NCBI GenBank assembly: GCA_027214125.1
Contig: JAPWHF010000006.1
Span: 1-64,000 of the forward strand
DNA: 64,000 bases
From: Zoogloeaceae bacterium G21618-S1
GTDB lineage: Bacteria > Pseudomonadota > Gammaproteobacteria > Burkholderiales > Rhodocyclaceae
Direction: 5' to 3'
The notes beneath the pieces were generated by a model. That model was not told the origin of the DNA and ran no database searches. It saw only the letters and a program-made list of their open reading frames with translations. A program made the translations under genes and the position numbers. This document shows, piece after piece, positions 55,162 through 64,000 of this stretch. Within the stretch, counting starts at the first letter, position 1, and each line of letters starts with the position of its first letter.

Positions 55162-56597
55162 CGGCCAACACCGCCGAGCAGAAAGGCCACCGGACGATTG
55201 GTACGCGATGGTGTGTCGGGTTTGGTGCTGGGCGCTTTGGGCGCGTCGCTGGCTTCGTAGGGCTTGGCGTAGTCAAAGCCGTCGGCCGCCACGGTGGATT
55301 TCTTGCGGCTTGGCGATGTGCGGGTTCGCTCGGGGCGTTCGCTTCGGCCGCGGGGGGCGGCGTTGTCGTCGTTGCCACGGCCGCGGCGGCCCGCGCTGTC
55401 TTCGTTGCGGCTGCGGCGGCCGGTACTGGCGCCGTCGCTGTGGTCACGAACGCCGGAGGCCTGGAAGTCTTCAACGGTATGCACCGGAATCGTCAGCTTG
55501 ATCAGCTTTTCGATACCGGCCAGATTGCTGCGATCTTCTGGCGCCACCAGCGAGATGGCTCTGCCTTTCTTGCCGGCACGGCCGGTGCGGCCGATGCGGT
55601 GCACATAGTCTTCCGAGGTGTTGGGCAGGACGTAGTTGACCACGTAGGGCAAGTCGTCGATATCCAGGCCGCGGGCGGCCACGTCGGTGGCGACGAGCAC
55701 ACGGGTGGTGCCGCTCTTGAAGCCTTCAAGCGCCTCGGTGCGCTGCTGCTGGCTCTTGTCGCCATGAATGGCATCGGCCGGGATGTCGCAGCGGTTGAGG
55801 TAGTGGGTGAGGCGGCTGCAGCCGAACTTGGTGTCGACAAATACCAGCACCTGGGCGTCGATGGTGGTCTTGAGCAGATGCACCAGCAGATCGCGCTTGC
55901 GGCTGGACTCGATCGGGTAGACCTGATGTTCGATGGTCTCGCTGACCATGTTGCGCCGGGCCACTTCGATCAGCTGCGGTTCGTTCAGCATCTGGTCGGC
56001 CAGTTTCTTGATTTCGTTCGAGAAGGTGGCGGAGAACAGCAGGCTCTGGCGTTGATTGGGCAGCATCGAGAGGATGCGGCGGATGTCGGGGATGAAGCCC
56101 ATGTCGAGCATGCGGTCGGCTTCGTCGAGCACCAGCATCTTGACCTGGTTGAGCTGGATGCTGCGTTGCTGGACGTGGTCGAGCAGGCGGCCGGGTGTGG
56201 CCACCACGATCTCGACGCCCTCGCGCAGGATCTGGGTTTGCGCGCGCATGTCGACGCCGCCATAGATGCAGGTGGCGCGCAGCGGCAGATAACGGCTGTA
56301 GGTGAGCACCGATTCATGCACCTGCATGGCCAGCTCGCGGGTCGGCGCGAGAATGAGGGCACGAACCGGGTGGCGGGCGGGCGAGGTGCTGGTGCTGGCG
56401 TGTGGCGCCAGACGTTGCAGAACGGGCAACGTGAAGCTGGCGGTTTTGCCGGTGCCGGTTTGCGCGCCACCCATGACGTCGCGGCCCGACAGTACGATCG
56501 GAATGGCGTCGCGTTGGATGGGGGTCGGCTCTGAGTAGCCGGCGTCTTCAACGGCGCGCAGCAGTTCCGGCATCAGGCCGAGTTCGGCAAAAGTCAT
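55152..56597 (-). CDS. rhlE: DEAD-box RNA helicase RhlE-like
   Basis: 481 aa. Q motif with PTPIQRDAIP, Walker A AQTGTGKTASF, PTRELA, VLDEADRMLDMGF, SAT (LLFSATFSNEI) and the C-terminal HRIGRTGRAGKKG. A basic, Arg/Ser/Gly-rich tail (RRSRNEDSAGRRGRGNDDN) from about 395 onward is typical of RhlE and probably binds RNA. It unwinds rRNA or mRNA structure. Confidence 0.93.
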   Translation of the reverse strand: MTFAELGLMPELLRAVEDAGYSEPTPIQRDAIPIVLSGRDVMGGAQTGTGKTASFTLPVLQRLAPHASTSTSPARHPVRALILAPTRELAMQVHESVLTYSRYLPLRATCIYGGVDMRAQTQILREGVEIVVATPGRLLDHVQQRSIQLNQVKMLVLDEADRMLDMGFIPDIRRILSMLPNQRQSLLFSATFSNEIKKLADQMLNEPQLIEVARRNMVSETIEHQVYPIESSRKRDLLVHLLKTTIDAQVLVFVDTKFGCSRLTHYLNRCDIPADAIHGDKSQQQRTEALEGFKSGTTRVLVATDVAARGLDIDDLPYVVNYVLPNTSEDYVHRIGRTGRAGKKGRAISLVAPEDRSNLAGIEKLIKLTIPVHTVEDFQASGVRDHSDGASTGRRSRNEDSAGRRGRGNDDNAAPRGRSERPERTRTSPSRKKSTVAADGFDYAKPYEASDAPKAPSTKPDTPSRTNRPVAFLLGGVGRKA

Positions 56598-56653
56598 AGG
56601 CAGCGGGTGTCCTGAGCGGGCGCGCGGCGCCCCAATAGGTGAGAAAACAAAGG

Positions 56654-56659
56654 ATTATA
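56654..56659 (-). promoter_or_regulatory. Candidate -10 box (TATAAT) for rhlE
   Basis: An exact TATAAT on the minus strand would place the transcript start about 50 nt before the rhlE ATG. No good -35 is seen 16-18 bp upstream. Confidence 0.4.
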
Positions 56660-56684
56660 ACGCGTTGCGCTGTCGTTTCGGTGA

Positions 56685-57764
56685 TCAGCGGAAGTCGGTC
56701 CGGCTGAGGTAGCCGGTGACCTCTTCGCGATCGTGGTAGAGCTGTTTGAAACGCAGCACATGGGGGATGCCGTTGAGCTTGTGCTCAATGATGTCCTGAC
56801 ACTTCAGCAGCGCCGTGTAGCGCTGCTTCATGGGGAGCTTGAGGTTGAAGATGGCGTGGCGGCAACGCTTGTTGGCGCTCCAGTCGCCCATCAGGGTGGC
56901 GATCCGGCTGGGTTGTTCGACCATGTCGCAAACGAGCCAGTCGACGGCGCGTGGCGGGCGCCAGGTGAAGCCGTCGGCCCGCACATGGGTGACCATGCCG
57001 CCAGCCAGCAGCTGTTTGTCCATCGGGCCGTTGTCGATGGCGGTGACGTAGAGCCCGCGCTGGGCCAGCTGCCAGCTCCAGCCGCCCGGTGCGGCGCCGA
57101 GGTCGACGGCCTTGCCCTGCGGACGCAGCCAGCGCTCCCGCTCCTTGTCGTCGAGCAGGCACATGAGTGCTTCGGCCAGCTTGAGCGTGGAGCGGCTGGG
57201 GGCGCCGGACGGCATGCGCAGACGCGCGATACCTTGGGGCCAGGGGTTGGTCAGTTGCGCGTTGCCAAGGCCGATCCAGGCCTGGGTTTCGTCCGGGAAA
57301 AACAATTGGAGCTGCGGGTCGCGGCCGCTGGGTCGAAGCAGGCCGGCCTCGGTGAGGCCTTTTTCCAGCGGGCCGGCGAAGCGCTTGCAAAAGCCCGAGC
57401 GGCTTTTCCCCTCGTTGGTGTCGGGATACTCGTACATTACGCTCGACACCCGCGCTCCGGCATTTTTCAGTGCGTCGACGATGGGCGTGACCCGGTCGCG
57501 ACTGGGCAGTGCCGCGATGGTATGAATGACGGGCCAGGCCTGCCGCGCAAAGATCAGGTCGCGCCAGTTGAGCGCGGCCTGGAGTTCGGACCAGATCAGC
57601 GGCTCATCGAGTCGAAACACAACGTAACCGTCGCGCTCCCGCACGGCGGTGGCGCGCCCGGGTATGCTGGCTAGTGTGGCGCGCTCTTCGAGCTCTGCTG
57701 CGACCTCTTTTTCGAAGCCAGGGCGGCATTGGACGAGCAGGGCTGAGGCGATGGGCAGGGGCAT
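56685..57764 (-). CDS. rlmM: 23S rRNA C2498 2'-O-methyltransferase
   Basis: About 359 aa. N-terminal THUMP-like domain (SALLVQCRPGFEKEVAAELEE), then a Rossmann methyltransferase: VDLGAAPGGWSWQLAQRG (SAM site), VRADGFTW, VDWLVCDMVEQPSR (with the DMVE motif) and the C-terminal lysine in IFNLKLPMKQRY. It methylates C2498 in the peptidyl-transferase centre. The ATG at 57764 is preferred as closest to the conserved domain; an in-frame ATG at 57827 would add a proline-rich leader. Confidence 0.92.
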   Translation of the reverse strand: MPLPIASALLVQCRPGFEKEVAAELEERATLASIPGRATAVRERDGYVVFRLDEPLIWSELQAALNWRDLIFARQAWPVIHTIAALPSRDRVTPIVDALKNAGARVSSVMYEYPDTNEGKSRSGFCKRFAGPLEKGLTEAGLLRPSGRDPQLQLFFPDETQAWIGLGNAQLTNPWPQGIARLRMPSGAPSRSTLKLAEALMCLLDDKERERWLRPQGKAVDLGAAPGGWSWQLAQRGLYVTAIDNGPMDKQLLAGGMVTHVRADGFTWRPPRAVDWLVCDMVEQPSRIATLMGDWSANKRCRHAIFNLKLPMKQRYTALLKCQDIIEHKLNGIPHVLRFKQLYHDREEVTGYLSRTDFR

Positions 57765-57858
57765 GGGGAGGGGGAGACGGGTGGGCAGAATGGCCGGATA
57801 ATACTGGCATCCGATGCCGCTCGCCATGTTCGGGCGCAGATCCGTGTGAGGAACGCCG

Positions 57859-58896
57859 ATGCAGTATCAACGTTTGGGCAGCAGCACGCTGGAAGTGTCG
57901 CGTGTTTGCCTGGGAACCATGACCTTCGGCCAGCAGAACACTGAGGCCGAAGCGCATGCGCAGCTTGACCTTGCCCGCGCGGCGGGGGTGAATTTCATCG
58001 ATACCGCCGAGCTCTATGCGGTGCCCGCGCGCGCCGAGACCTATGGCGCGAGTGAACGCATTGTGGGTACTTGGTTGCGTCGTCAGCCGCGCGACCGGAT
58101 TGTGCTGGCCACCAAGGTGGCGGGGCCGGCCCGCGGCTTGCAATGGATACGGGGTGGCCCGCTGGCGCTCGATGCGGCCAATATCCAGGCCGCGATCGAG
58201 GGCAGCCTGAGGCGACTGCAGACGGATTATGTCGACCTGTACCAGCTGCACTGGCCGGAGCGCAATCAGCCCATGTTCGGGCAGTGGCAGTACGATCCGG
58301 CGCGGGAGCGCGATTGCACATCGATTCGTGCGCAGCTCGAGGTGCTGTCGGGGCTCGTCAAGGCCGGCAAGCTGCGCTATGTCGGGCTGTCGAACGAGCA
58401 CCCGTGGGGTGTCGCCGAATTCGTGCGACTCGCGCGCGAGCACAACTTGCCCTGCATCGTGTCGGTTCAGAACGCTTATAACCTGCTTAACCGGATCTAC
58501 GAATACGGAATGGCCGAGCTGTGCCAGCGCGAAGGCGTGGGCTTGTTGGCCTATTCGCCTCTGGGTTTTGGCTTGCTGACGGGCAAGTATCTGGATGACC
58601 CGAAGGTGCCTGGCCGGATGAACGAATTTTCCGGGTTCGGCCAGCGCTATGATAAGCCGAGTGTGGCACCTGCCGTTGCCGCGTATGCCCAGGTGGCGAA
58701 GTCGTTTGGTCGTTCGCCCGCAGCACTTGCCTTGGCGTTCGTGCTTGGGCGCTGGTTCGTGAACAGCACCATTATTGGTGCGACGTCGATCGAGCAGCTA
58801 AAGGAAAATCTGGATGCTGCCGATATGACACTGTCAGGCGATGAGCTCGCCGCGATCGAGGCGGTGCATTTGCAGTGGAGCAACCCCGCGCCATGA
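57859..58896 (+). CDS. tas: Aldo/keto reductase, Tas-like
   Basis: 345 aa TIM barrel. GTMTFGQQNTEAEAH near the start and INFIDTAELY-like segment (VNFIDTAELYAVPARAETYG) carry the catalytic Asp and Tyr; Lys is in VLATKVAGPARG and His in YQLHWPERN. The C-terminal NADP region is IIGATSIEQLKENLD. The AETYG and HWPERN segments are typical of Tas. The physiological substrate is unknown. Confidence 0.88.
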   Translation: MQYQRLGSSTLEVSRVCLGTMTFGQQNTEAEAHAQLDLARAAGVNFIDTAELYAVPARAETYGASERIVGTWLRRQPRDRIVLATKVAGPARGLQWIRGGPLALDAANIQAAIEGSLRRLQTDYVDLYQLHWPERNQPMFGQWQYDPARERDCTSIRAQLEVLSGLVKAGKLRYVGLSNEHPWGVAEFVRLAREHNLPCIVSVQNAYNLLNRIYEYGMAELCQREGVGLLAYSPLGFGLLTGKYLDDPKVPGRMNEFSGFGQRYDKPSVAPAVAAYAQVAKSFGRSPAALALAFVLGRWFVNSTIIGATSIEQLKENLDAADMTLSGDELAAIEAVHLQWSNPAP

Positions 58897-58924
58897 GACA
58901 ACGTGAAGTGAAGGACACGATTCA

Positions 58925-60469
58925 GTGAAAGAGATTGTCGCTGCGACAGACCTGAAGATCGGCATGTTTGTCGCCGAGCTGGATCGGCCGTGGCTGGATT
59001 CCCCCTTCCTGATCCAGGGCTTCGTTGTCGAAAATCAGGCCACGCTGGACAAGGTGCAGGCCTTGTGCCGGTTTGTGTCGGTGGATTGGCAGCGCAGCAC
59101 GGGCGAGCACTATCGTGCGCCGGTGCGCGAATCGGTGGCGTCGACGGTCGGCCATAGCCTGGCCGGGTCGGCTCGGATTGCAGGGCGTACTGCTGCGCCA
59201 CGGGCAAAACATGATTTTGTCGATGTGCTGCGCTGGCTGCGCGGCGGTGGAGAGGCGCCGCCCGAACTGTCGTCACCGTCGGCAGGTCAGCCGATGGTCG
59301 ATGCTGACGGGCCGACGACAGAGCGCTGTAGTACGAACTATGACCATGTATCAGACGATGAGGCCTCGCCTCGCGAAGGCTGGCGTGCGCGCATGTCACG
59401 CTGGTTCGCCCGGGAAGAGGCGCCCGCGCCCTATGTGGCGGCCGACCCATTGGCCGAGAGGGAAGAGTCGTTCGGTCCAAAGCGCGAGGGTGCCAGTGCG
59501 ACGGTGTGGATCGAGTCAGCCCCCGTTGAGGACGAATTGCTCCATGCCGCGCCCGCCTACGAGTCGGCGCAGGGCACGGTTGAGCAGCTGGTGGCCGATG
59601 TGCAGCAGAACCTGCGTCCGGACATGGAGCGGGTGCGCGCCAACGTGGAGGACATGATGCAGAGCGTGGTGCGCAACCCGGACGCGCTGCTCTGGCTCAC
59701 ACGGCTCAAGCGGACCGACCAGTATGCGTACGATCACGCGCTGGATGTCAGCGTGCTGTTGATGGTGTTTTCGCGTTCGCTCGGCATGACGGCCCACGAA
59801 ATGACGCTATTGGGCATCGTCGGTTTGATGCAGGACATCGGCAAAGTACGCTTGCCGCCTCGCCTGCTTAAAAAGTCCGGCTTGATCACGCCGCTTGAAC
59901 GGCAGATTTTCCAGGCGCATATTGATTATTCGCTGGCGATCCTGAAGGACACGCCGGATGGCTCGCCAGAGCTGCTCGAAATTGTCGCGCGCCATCATGA
60001 ACGCTACGACGGCTCCGGGTATCCGGACGGGCTGGCCGGAGATGCGATTGGCCGTTATGGCGAAATGGCGGGGTTGGTCGATACCTATTGCGCGATGACG
60101 CGGGAGCGTCCGTGGGGCGACGCGCTCAGCCCACAGGCCGCGCTTGAGCAGATCAACACCATGCGCGATCGCGACTTTTCGGAAACAGTCGTCGATACCT
60201 TCATCCAGTGTGTCGGCCTCTACCCCGTGGGGACGCTGGTGGCCTTGAACACCGGTGAGGTCGCGGTGGTGATTGCACAAAACCAGGTCCGCCGACTGCG
60301 GCCGCGGGTGCTTGTGCTGCTGGCACCGGATCACTCCCCCAATGCGCACCCGCCGACACTCGATCTGCTGTATGACCCGGTCGCACCCGATGGGTCGGTC
60401 TATGAAATCCGAAAGGCGTTGCCACCTGGCGCCTACGGCATCGATCCAAAGGAGTTTTATCTCGGATGA
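58925..60469 (+). CDS. HD-GYP domain protein with DUF3391 N-terminus and substituted HD motif
   Basis: 514 aa. The N-terminal LKIGMFVAELDRPWLDSPF segment is the DUF3391 domain that usually precedes HD-GYP. The catalytic domain has HALDVSVLLMVFSR, then LMQDIGKVRLP where the HD pair is Gln303-Asp304, and HHERYDGSGYPDGL (357-370) with intact GYP. Loss of the HD histidine, a metal ligand, should weaken or abolish c-di-GMP phosphodiesterase activity. The gene is coupled (ATGA) to the GGDEF-EAL gene, whose EAL domain looks active. Confidence 0.88.
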   Translation: MKEIVAATDLKIGMFVAELDRPWLDSPFLIQGFVVENQATLDKVQALCRFVSVDWQRSTGEHYRAPVRESVASTVGHSLAGSARIAGRTAAPRAKHDFVDVLRWLRGGGEAPPELSSPSAGQPMVDADGPTTERCSTNYDHVSDDEASPREGWRARMSRWFAREEAPAPYVAADPLAEREESFGPKREGASATVWIESAPVEDELLHAAPAYESAQGTVEQLVADVQQNLRPDMERVRANVEDMMQSVVRNPDALLWLTRLKRTDQYAYDHALDVSVLLMVFSRSLGMTAHEMTLLGIVGLMQDIGKVRLPPRLLKKSGLITPLERQIFQAHIDYSLAILKDTPDGSPELLEIVARHHERYDGSGYPDGLAGDAIGRYGEMAGLVDTYCAMTRERPWGDALSPQAALEQINTMRDRDFSETVVDTFIQCVGLYPVGTLVALNTGEVAVVIAQNQVRRLRPRVLVLLAPDHSPNAHPPTLDLLYDPVAPDGSVYEIRKALPPGAYGIDPKEFYLG

Positions 60470-62280
60470 ACGCCGGGCTCCGTGCGACTTCGAATGCGCG
60501 ACCTTCGCTGGACGAAGCGGATCTCGCACGCCTGCTGACACAACAGGGCTACCGGCCGGAAGATCGCGCGGCGGTGCGTGCCTTTGGGCGCGTGGTCAGT
60601 CGCGACCAATTGCAGGCGGACTTCGCGACGGCTTTCTTGTCTCGTGCCGGCGCGCCGGTGGCGCAAGAAGCGGCCGAAGCCGAGGCGGCTTTTTGTGATG
60701 AATTGCTCGACATTTGCCATTGGCAGGGTGATGTGGACTGGTTCAATCGGTTGGGCGCAAGGTGGTGTGAGTGTCTCGATCGCGGCGTGTCGGATCACTT
60801 CCCCTGGGCGGCGTGTGGCGCGCTGCTGTCCGCGTGCCGGGACCGGCTCGTTGGTGGCCGCGCGGAAGTGTTTCAACTCGAGATGGATCTGCTGACCGGG
60901 TTGGTACGGGTCGTTTGGGCGCTGGCTGCGTATCTGGCGGAAGTGGGAATCTCGCGAGAGCGGGAAAAACTACGGGCATATACCTTGGTCGATGCGCATA
61001 CCGGGCTGCCCAATCGGCGCCGTTTTGAGCAAGTACTTCAGGCAGCGCTCGCAGTGGCCAGTGAAGACTGGGCGGTTGGCTTGGTGATTCTGAAGATGCG
61101 TACTGGCGAGGGATCGACCTCCTTGCTGGCGGGAGAGCGTGAGCGCCTGCAATTGGCGGTCAGCGAGCGACTCTCCGGGGCGATCCGCGACGGTGATGTG
61201 TTGTGCCTGACCGGTGAGGAAGAATGGTCTTTGGTGCAGTGTGCGGTGCGTTCGCCTGCGCAGATCATGTTGGCGGCCCACAAACTGCGCGAAGTGGCGC
61301 TGAATGCGGTGGCAGCCGTTGAGGTGGGCAAGAGCTTGTCGATTGGCGCGGGTGGCGCCTGCGGCCCGGGGGATGCGCCGGATGCCAAGGCGCTCGAGCG
61401 TGCTGCGCGCAGTGCCTTGTTCGCGGCGCGTGATGCCCGTCAGCCCGTCGCCATGTTTTCCCCGGAGGTCGCTCAGCTGTCTCGGGTGGCCTCTGGCCTT
61501 GAGCAAGAGTTCATGCGCGCGCTGGCGATGCAGCGCTTTGAATTGTTTTTGCAGCCGCAGATCGATGTGGGCTCGGGCGCGTGTCACAGCGTGGAAGCCT
61601 TGTTGCGTTGGCGGCGCGAAGAAGGCAGCTGGGTGGCGCCGCCGGCGGTCATCGACCTGGCCGAACGCTCGGGGGTTGGGGGCCAGATGTTGCGCTCCCT
61701 GCTGTCGCGGCAGGCGCGAATTGCCGACGAGCTGGCGCGCGCGGGCGTGGACGTGGCGGTGATGCTCAACCTGACATCTCAGGATATTCGGGACCCGGAC
61801 CTACCCGCCCTGGTGCGTCAGTCGCTTGAAAGCTGGCGTGTACCGGCAGACCGCGTGGGCTTCGAGCTCACCGAGGGGGCCTTGCTGGTCGATGAACTCG
61901 CCGCAGGCAAGGTCGTCGCGGCGCTTGGCGAGGCAGGGTATACCGTGGCGCTCGATGACTTTGGTACCGGGTATTCGTCGCTGTCACATTTGCGCCGCTT
62001 GCCGGTCGATGAGCTGAAGATCGATCGTCAGTTCGTGATGGGGGTGTGTACCGATGCGCAGGATCACGCCATGGTCGAGGCCTTGCTGGTGATGGCCCGA
62101 GCGTTCAAGTTGCGGGTGGTGGCCGAAGGGGTCGAGACGGAAGCGCAGGCGGCCATGCTGACCGAAATGGGCTGTGATCGTCTGCAGGGCTATTTTCTGG
62201 CTCGGCCCATGAATGTTGAAGCGTTTGTTCGGTGGTGGCGGGCGCGGTACGGTCAGCCGGTCGCGCCGGTGGTGCCGTGA
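60466..62280 (+). CDS. GGDEF-EAL protein with active-looking EAL domain
   Basis: 604 aa. The N-terminal about 185 residues are helical and unassigned. The GGDEF fold (TLVDAHTGLPNRRRFEQVL) has GEEEW (250-254) at the active site, so cyclase activity is unlikely. The EAL domain has all key residues: EALLRW (377-), VMLNLTSQ, FELTEGALL, ALDDFGTGYSSL (Asp497-Asp498), ELKIDRQFV, VAEGVETEAQ and LQGYFLARP. Expected to hydrolyse c-di-GMP to pGpG. Translationally coupled to the HD-GYP gene. Confidence 0.9.
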   Translation: MNAGLRATSNARPSLDEADLARLLTQQGYRPEDRAAVRAFGRVVSRDQLQADFATAFLSRAGAPVAQEAAEAEAAFCDELLDICHWQGDVDWFNRLGARWCECLDRGVSDHFPWAACGALLSACRDRLVGGRAEVFQLEMDLLTGLVRVVWALAAYLAEVGISREREKLRAYTLVDAHTGLPNRRRFEQVLQAALAVASEDWAVGLVILKMRTGEGSTSLLAGERERLQLAVSERLSGAIRDGDVLCLTGEEEWSLVQCAVRSPAQIMLAAHKLREVALNAVAAVEVGKSLSIGAGGACGPGDAPDAKALERAARSALFAARDARQPVAMFSPEVAQLSRVASGLEQEFMRALAMQRFELFLQPQIDVGSGACHSVEALLRWRREEGSWVAPPAVIDLAERSGVGGQMLRSLLSRQARIADELARAGVDVAVMLNLTSQDIRDPDLPALVRQSLESWRVPADRVGFELTEGALLVDELAAGKVVAALGEAGYTVALDDFGTGYSSLSHLRRLPVDELKIDRQFVMGVCTDAQDHAMVEALLVMARAFKLRVVAEGVETEAQAAMLTEMGCDRLQGYFLARPMNVEAFVRWWRARYGQPVAPVVP

Positions 62281-62292
62281 GCCCAGGGAAAA

Positions 62293-62670
62293 TCAGGGGC
62301 GGCGGTTGTAGCGCGGGCGCGGCGACGTGGGCTCACTGGCGTGCTCGTCAGGTGCCGTGGTCGGGGCTTCAGCGGTTGTCTCGTGCGCCGGCGCTTCGGT
62401 CGTCATGGGCGGAACCACGTCGATCTTGTTTTCGATCATGTAGTCGTTCATATTCCGCCACCCGTTGAAAACATCGGCTTTGGACGCTTTGGGATTGAGT
62501 GAGAAACAATCCTCCAGCGCGCGGCCAGCGTGGCGACAGCCACTGCCGATGGCTTCGCCTTCGGCTTGTGCCCGGGCGGCTTCTTTGACCGGGTCGGGAA
62601 TGCCCAACTCCTCGCAGCCCGTGAGGGCAGTCAGGAGCGCCAGGGCGATAGCGGCGGATTGGATTGTCAT
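62293..62670 (-). CDS. Small lipoprotein, unknown function
   Basis: About 125 aa. ATG at 62670 gives a signal with lipobox LTALTGC. The body has DPVKEAARAQAEGEAIGSGC and CRHAGRALEDCFSLNP with three further cysteines, then FNGWRNMNDYMIENKID. The C-terminal 35 residues are rich in Thr, Ala, Pro and Glu and probably disordered. A TTG at 62682 is an unlikely earlier start. The family is one of conserved betaproteobacterial lipoproteins without a known role, as far as I can tell. Confidence 0.75.
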   Translation of the reverse strand: MTIQSAAIALALLTALTGCEELGIPDPVKEAARAQAEGEAIGSGCRHAGRALEDCFSLNPKASKADVFNGWRNMNDYMIENKIDVVPPMTTEAPAHETTAEAPTTAPDEHASEPTSPRPRYNRRP

Positions 62671-62796
62671 GGCAAGTACCAAATAGGGTCTGACGATGAA
62701 AGATATCGTCGCCCCGAAAAAAATCTTGAGCGGCGTTGCCGCGCAAAAGTGTGGATCAAGTGAATTGTCCGCGTAAGCCGCGAGAGGAAGGTTCTG

Positions 62797-64000
62797 ATGG
62801 TGATGCAGTCAATATCGAAATGCTTGCACCTGGGGCTGGCCGTCACGCTGGCATTGGCGGGTGTGGCGCATGCCGCGGGTGAGCCCCACGTGGTGACCTT
62901 GTCGCATGTTTTTGATGCGGACCGGGCCCAGCAACTCGCGGCCATGGTCGAGCGCTTCAATGCCTCCGATCGTGACGGACGGGTGAGCATCGTGACCGAA
63001 CCGGCGGCAGAGGCGGATGCGGCGATTCAGATCGTGCAAGGCGACGCCGAGCAGGCCTTGCGCAAGCGCGGCGCTTACCGGCCGCTCTATCAGGTGATGG
63101 CGGAGTCCGGCATGGCGCTCGGGCGAGACAGTGTACTGGCCACGTATGACCGCGACACCACCGATTCGCGGGGCCGTCGCGTGGCGCTGCCGGTGGGCAT
63201 GCATACCCCGGTGCTGTTCATCAATCGCCAGGCCTTCATCGGGGCGGGGTTGGACCCGGACGCGCCGCCGCGAACCTGGCGCGAACTTCAGGATGCACTC
63301 GGAAAACTCTTCGACGCGGGGCATGCCTGTCCCGGTACCGTGTCCAACCCCAGTTGGGTCATGGTCGACAATGTCAGCGCGCGCCAGAACGTGGCGGTCA
63401 CCCGCCAGGCCGGACGCAAGGAAGAGCTGTCGGTGAATGGCATGCTACAGATTCGTCATATTGCACTGATGGCCAGCTGGGTGCGTGCCCGCTATCTTCA
63501 TCTCTATGGCGCTGGCGCCGAGCCGCGCGAACGGTTCAAGCGTGGCGAGTGCGCGGTGATCGCCGCGGAGTCCGCCCAGTGGCCCGAATTCCGTCAAACG
63601 GCGGGCTTCGACGTCGGCGTGGGTGAGCTGCCGATCTATGACGACTTCCCCGGCGGGATCGGCGCAACACTCGCCGACGGCCCGACGCTGTGGGTGGCCA
63701 AAGGCAAGAAGCGCAATGACTACAAGGTGGTTGCCCGCTTCGTGCATTTTTTGTTGAAGCCGGAAAACCAGCTGGCCTGGCAGCGCGGCACTGGCTATTT
63801 GCCGCTGGACGAAAAAGGCAGTGTCGCGGGTGGCGGTGTGGCCAGCGATCAGCCCAATCTGGTGGTGGCGCGCAAGCAACTTGGCGCGAGCTCCAAAGGA
63901 AGCCCCGCCAGTACCGAACTGCCTCGACAGGCGCGCGTGCGGACCATTCTCGACGAGGAGCTCGAAGGCGTGTGGGCTGACCGGCAGCCCGCCAAGCAGG
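62797..64000 (+). CDS. ABC transporter periplasmic solute-binding protein (family 1), 3' end outside window
   Basis: Open from the ATG at 62797 (AGGAAGG upstream) to the window edge, 401 codons so far. A signal peptide (LHLGLAVTLALAGVAHA) is followed by HVVTLSHVFDADRAQQLAAMVERFNAS, LPVGMHTPVLFINRQAF, CAVIAAESAQWPEF and FVHFLLKPENQLAWQRGTGYLPL. The last two are typical of sugar or glycerol-3-phosphate (UgpB-like) binding proteins. The transporter subunits, if linked, lie beyond 64000. Confidence 0.85.
   Translation, partial: MVMQSISKCLHLGLAVTLALAGVAHAAGEPHVVTLSHVFDADRAQQLAAMVERFNASDRDGRVSIVTEPAAEADAAIQIVQGDAEQALRKRGAYRPLYQVMAESGMALGRDSVLATYDRDTTDSRGRRVALPVGMHTPVLFINRQAFIGAGLDPDAPPRTWRELQDALGKLFDAGHACPGTVSNPSWVMVDNVSARQNVAVTRQAGRKEELSVNGMLQIRHIALMASWVRARYLHLYGAGAEPRERFKRGECAVIAAESAQWPEFRQTAGFDVGVGELPIYDDFPGGIGATLADGPTLWVAKGKKRNDYKVVARFVHFLLKPENQLAWQRGTGYLPLDEKGSVAGGGVASDQPNLVVARKQLGASSKGSPASTELPRQARVRTILDEELEGVWADRQPAKQ

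Overview
The window is high-GC chromosomal DNA from a betaproteobacterium, most likely a Rhodocyclales/Zoogloeaceae-type organism (Azoarcus/Thauera/Denitromonas-like). The evidence is gene content only: an aryl-polyene pigment operon, PEP-CTERM sorting genes, the order rplU-rpmA-obgE-proB, a glcCDEF glycolate locus, pntAA-AB-B, and several c-di-GMP proteins. No rRNA, prophage or CRISPR array is visible.

Layout. (1) 1-132 is the 3' end of an IS3-family element. Its terminal bases form the stop codon of a FabB-like ketosynthase gene (130-1371, minus). Next come a lipoprotein gene whose signal peptide is out of frame (1557-2019) and a plus-strand periplasmic protein gene. (2) 2692-20069 (minus) is an 18-gene, almost wholly overlapping aryl-polyene (APE/xanthomonadin-type) operon plus an upstream phosphopantetheinyl transferase. 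It encodes a chain-length factor, two acyl carrier proteins, two ketosynthases, a ketoreductase, two dehydratases, an acyl-activating enzyme, an aromatic amino acid ammonia-lyase, a thioesterase, acyltransferases, a LolA-like carrier, an MMPL exporter, a DUF3261 lipoprotein, an outer-membrane MipA/OmpV protein and a methyltransferase. Together they can make an aryl starter acid, activate it, extend and reduce it on a carrier protein, and pass the acyl chain to the outer membrane. (3) 20.3-30.3 kb holds an orphan ParA with a small partner, tRNA-Arg(CCU), uup, a LemA/GIDE pair, an HDOD protein, acuI, a REC protein with a degenerate GGDEF domain, and prpE.

(4) 30.3-36.7 kb is the most unusual part. 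A PEP-CTERM-associated acyltransferase sits behind two tandem FtsX-type permeases. Divergent to these is an E1/ThiF-like enzyme overlapping a nitroreductase-like flavoprotein, and beyond that a PEP-CTERM protein gene preceded by an exact sigma-54 promoter. (5) 36.8-41.5 kb: proB, obgE, rpmA, rplU and a SulP transporter. (6) 41.6-46.4 kb: glcC-glcD-(42-aa membrane peptide)-glcE-glcF. (7) 46.5-52.0 kb: a MaoC hydratase, a PP2C phosphatase, CorA and the pnt transhydrogenase operon.

(8) 52079-52325 is a 247-bp non-coding element with 17-bp terminal inverted repeats and internal inverted repeats, which looks like a MITE. (9) 52.3-64 kb: a PAS-GGDEF-EAL protein degenerate in both output domains, rhlE, rlmM, tas, an HD-GYP protein with a substituted HD motif translationally coupled to a GGDEF-EAL protein, a lipoprotein, and a solute-binding protein cut by the window edge.

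All functions are read from motifs and family resemblance. No database search was run.
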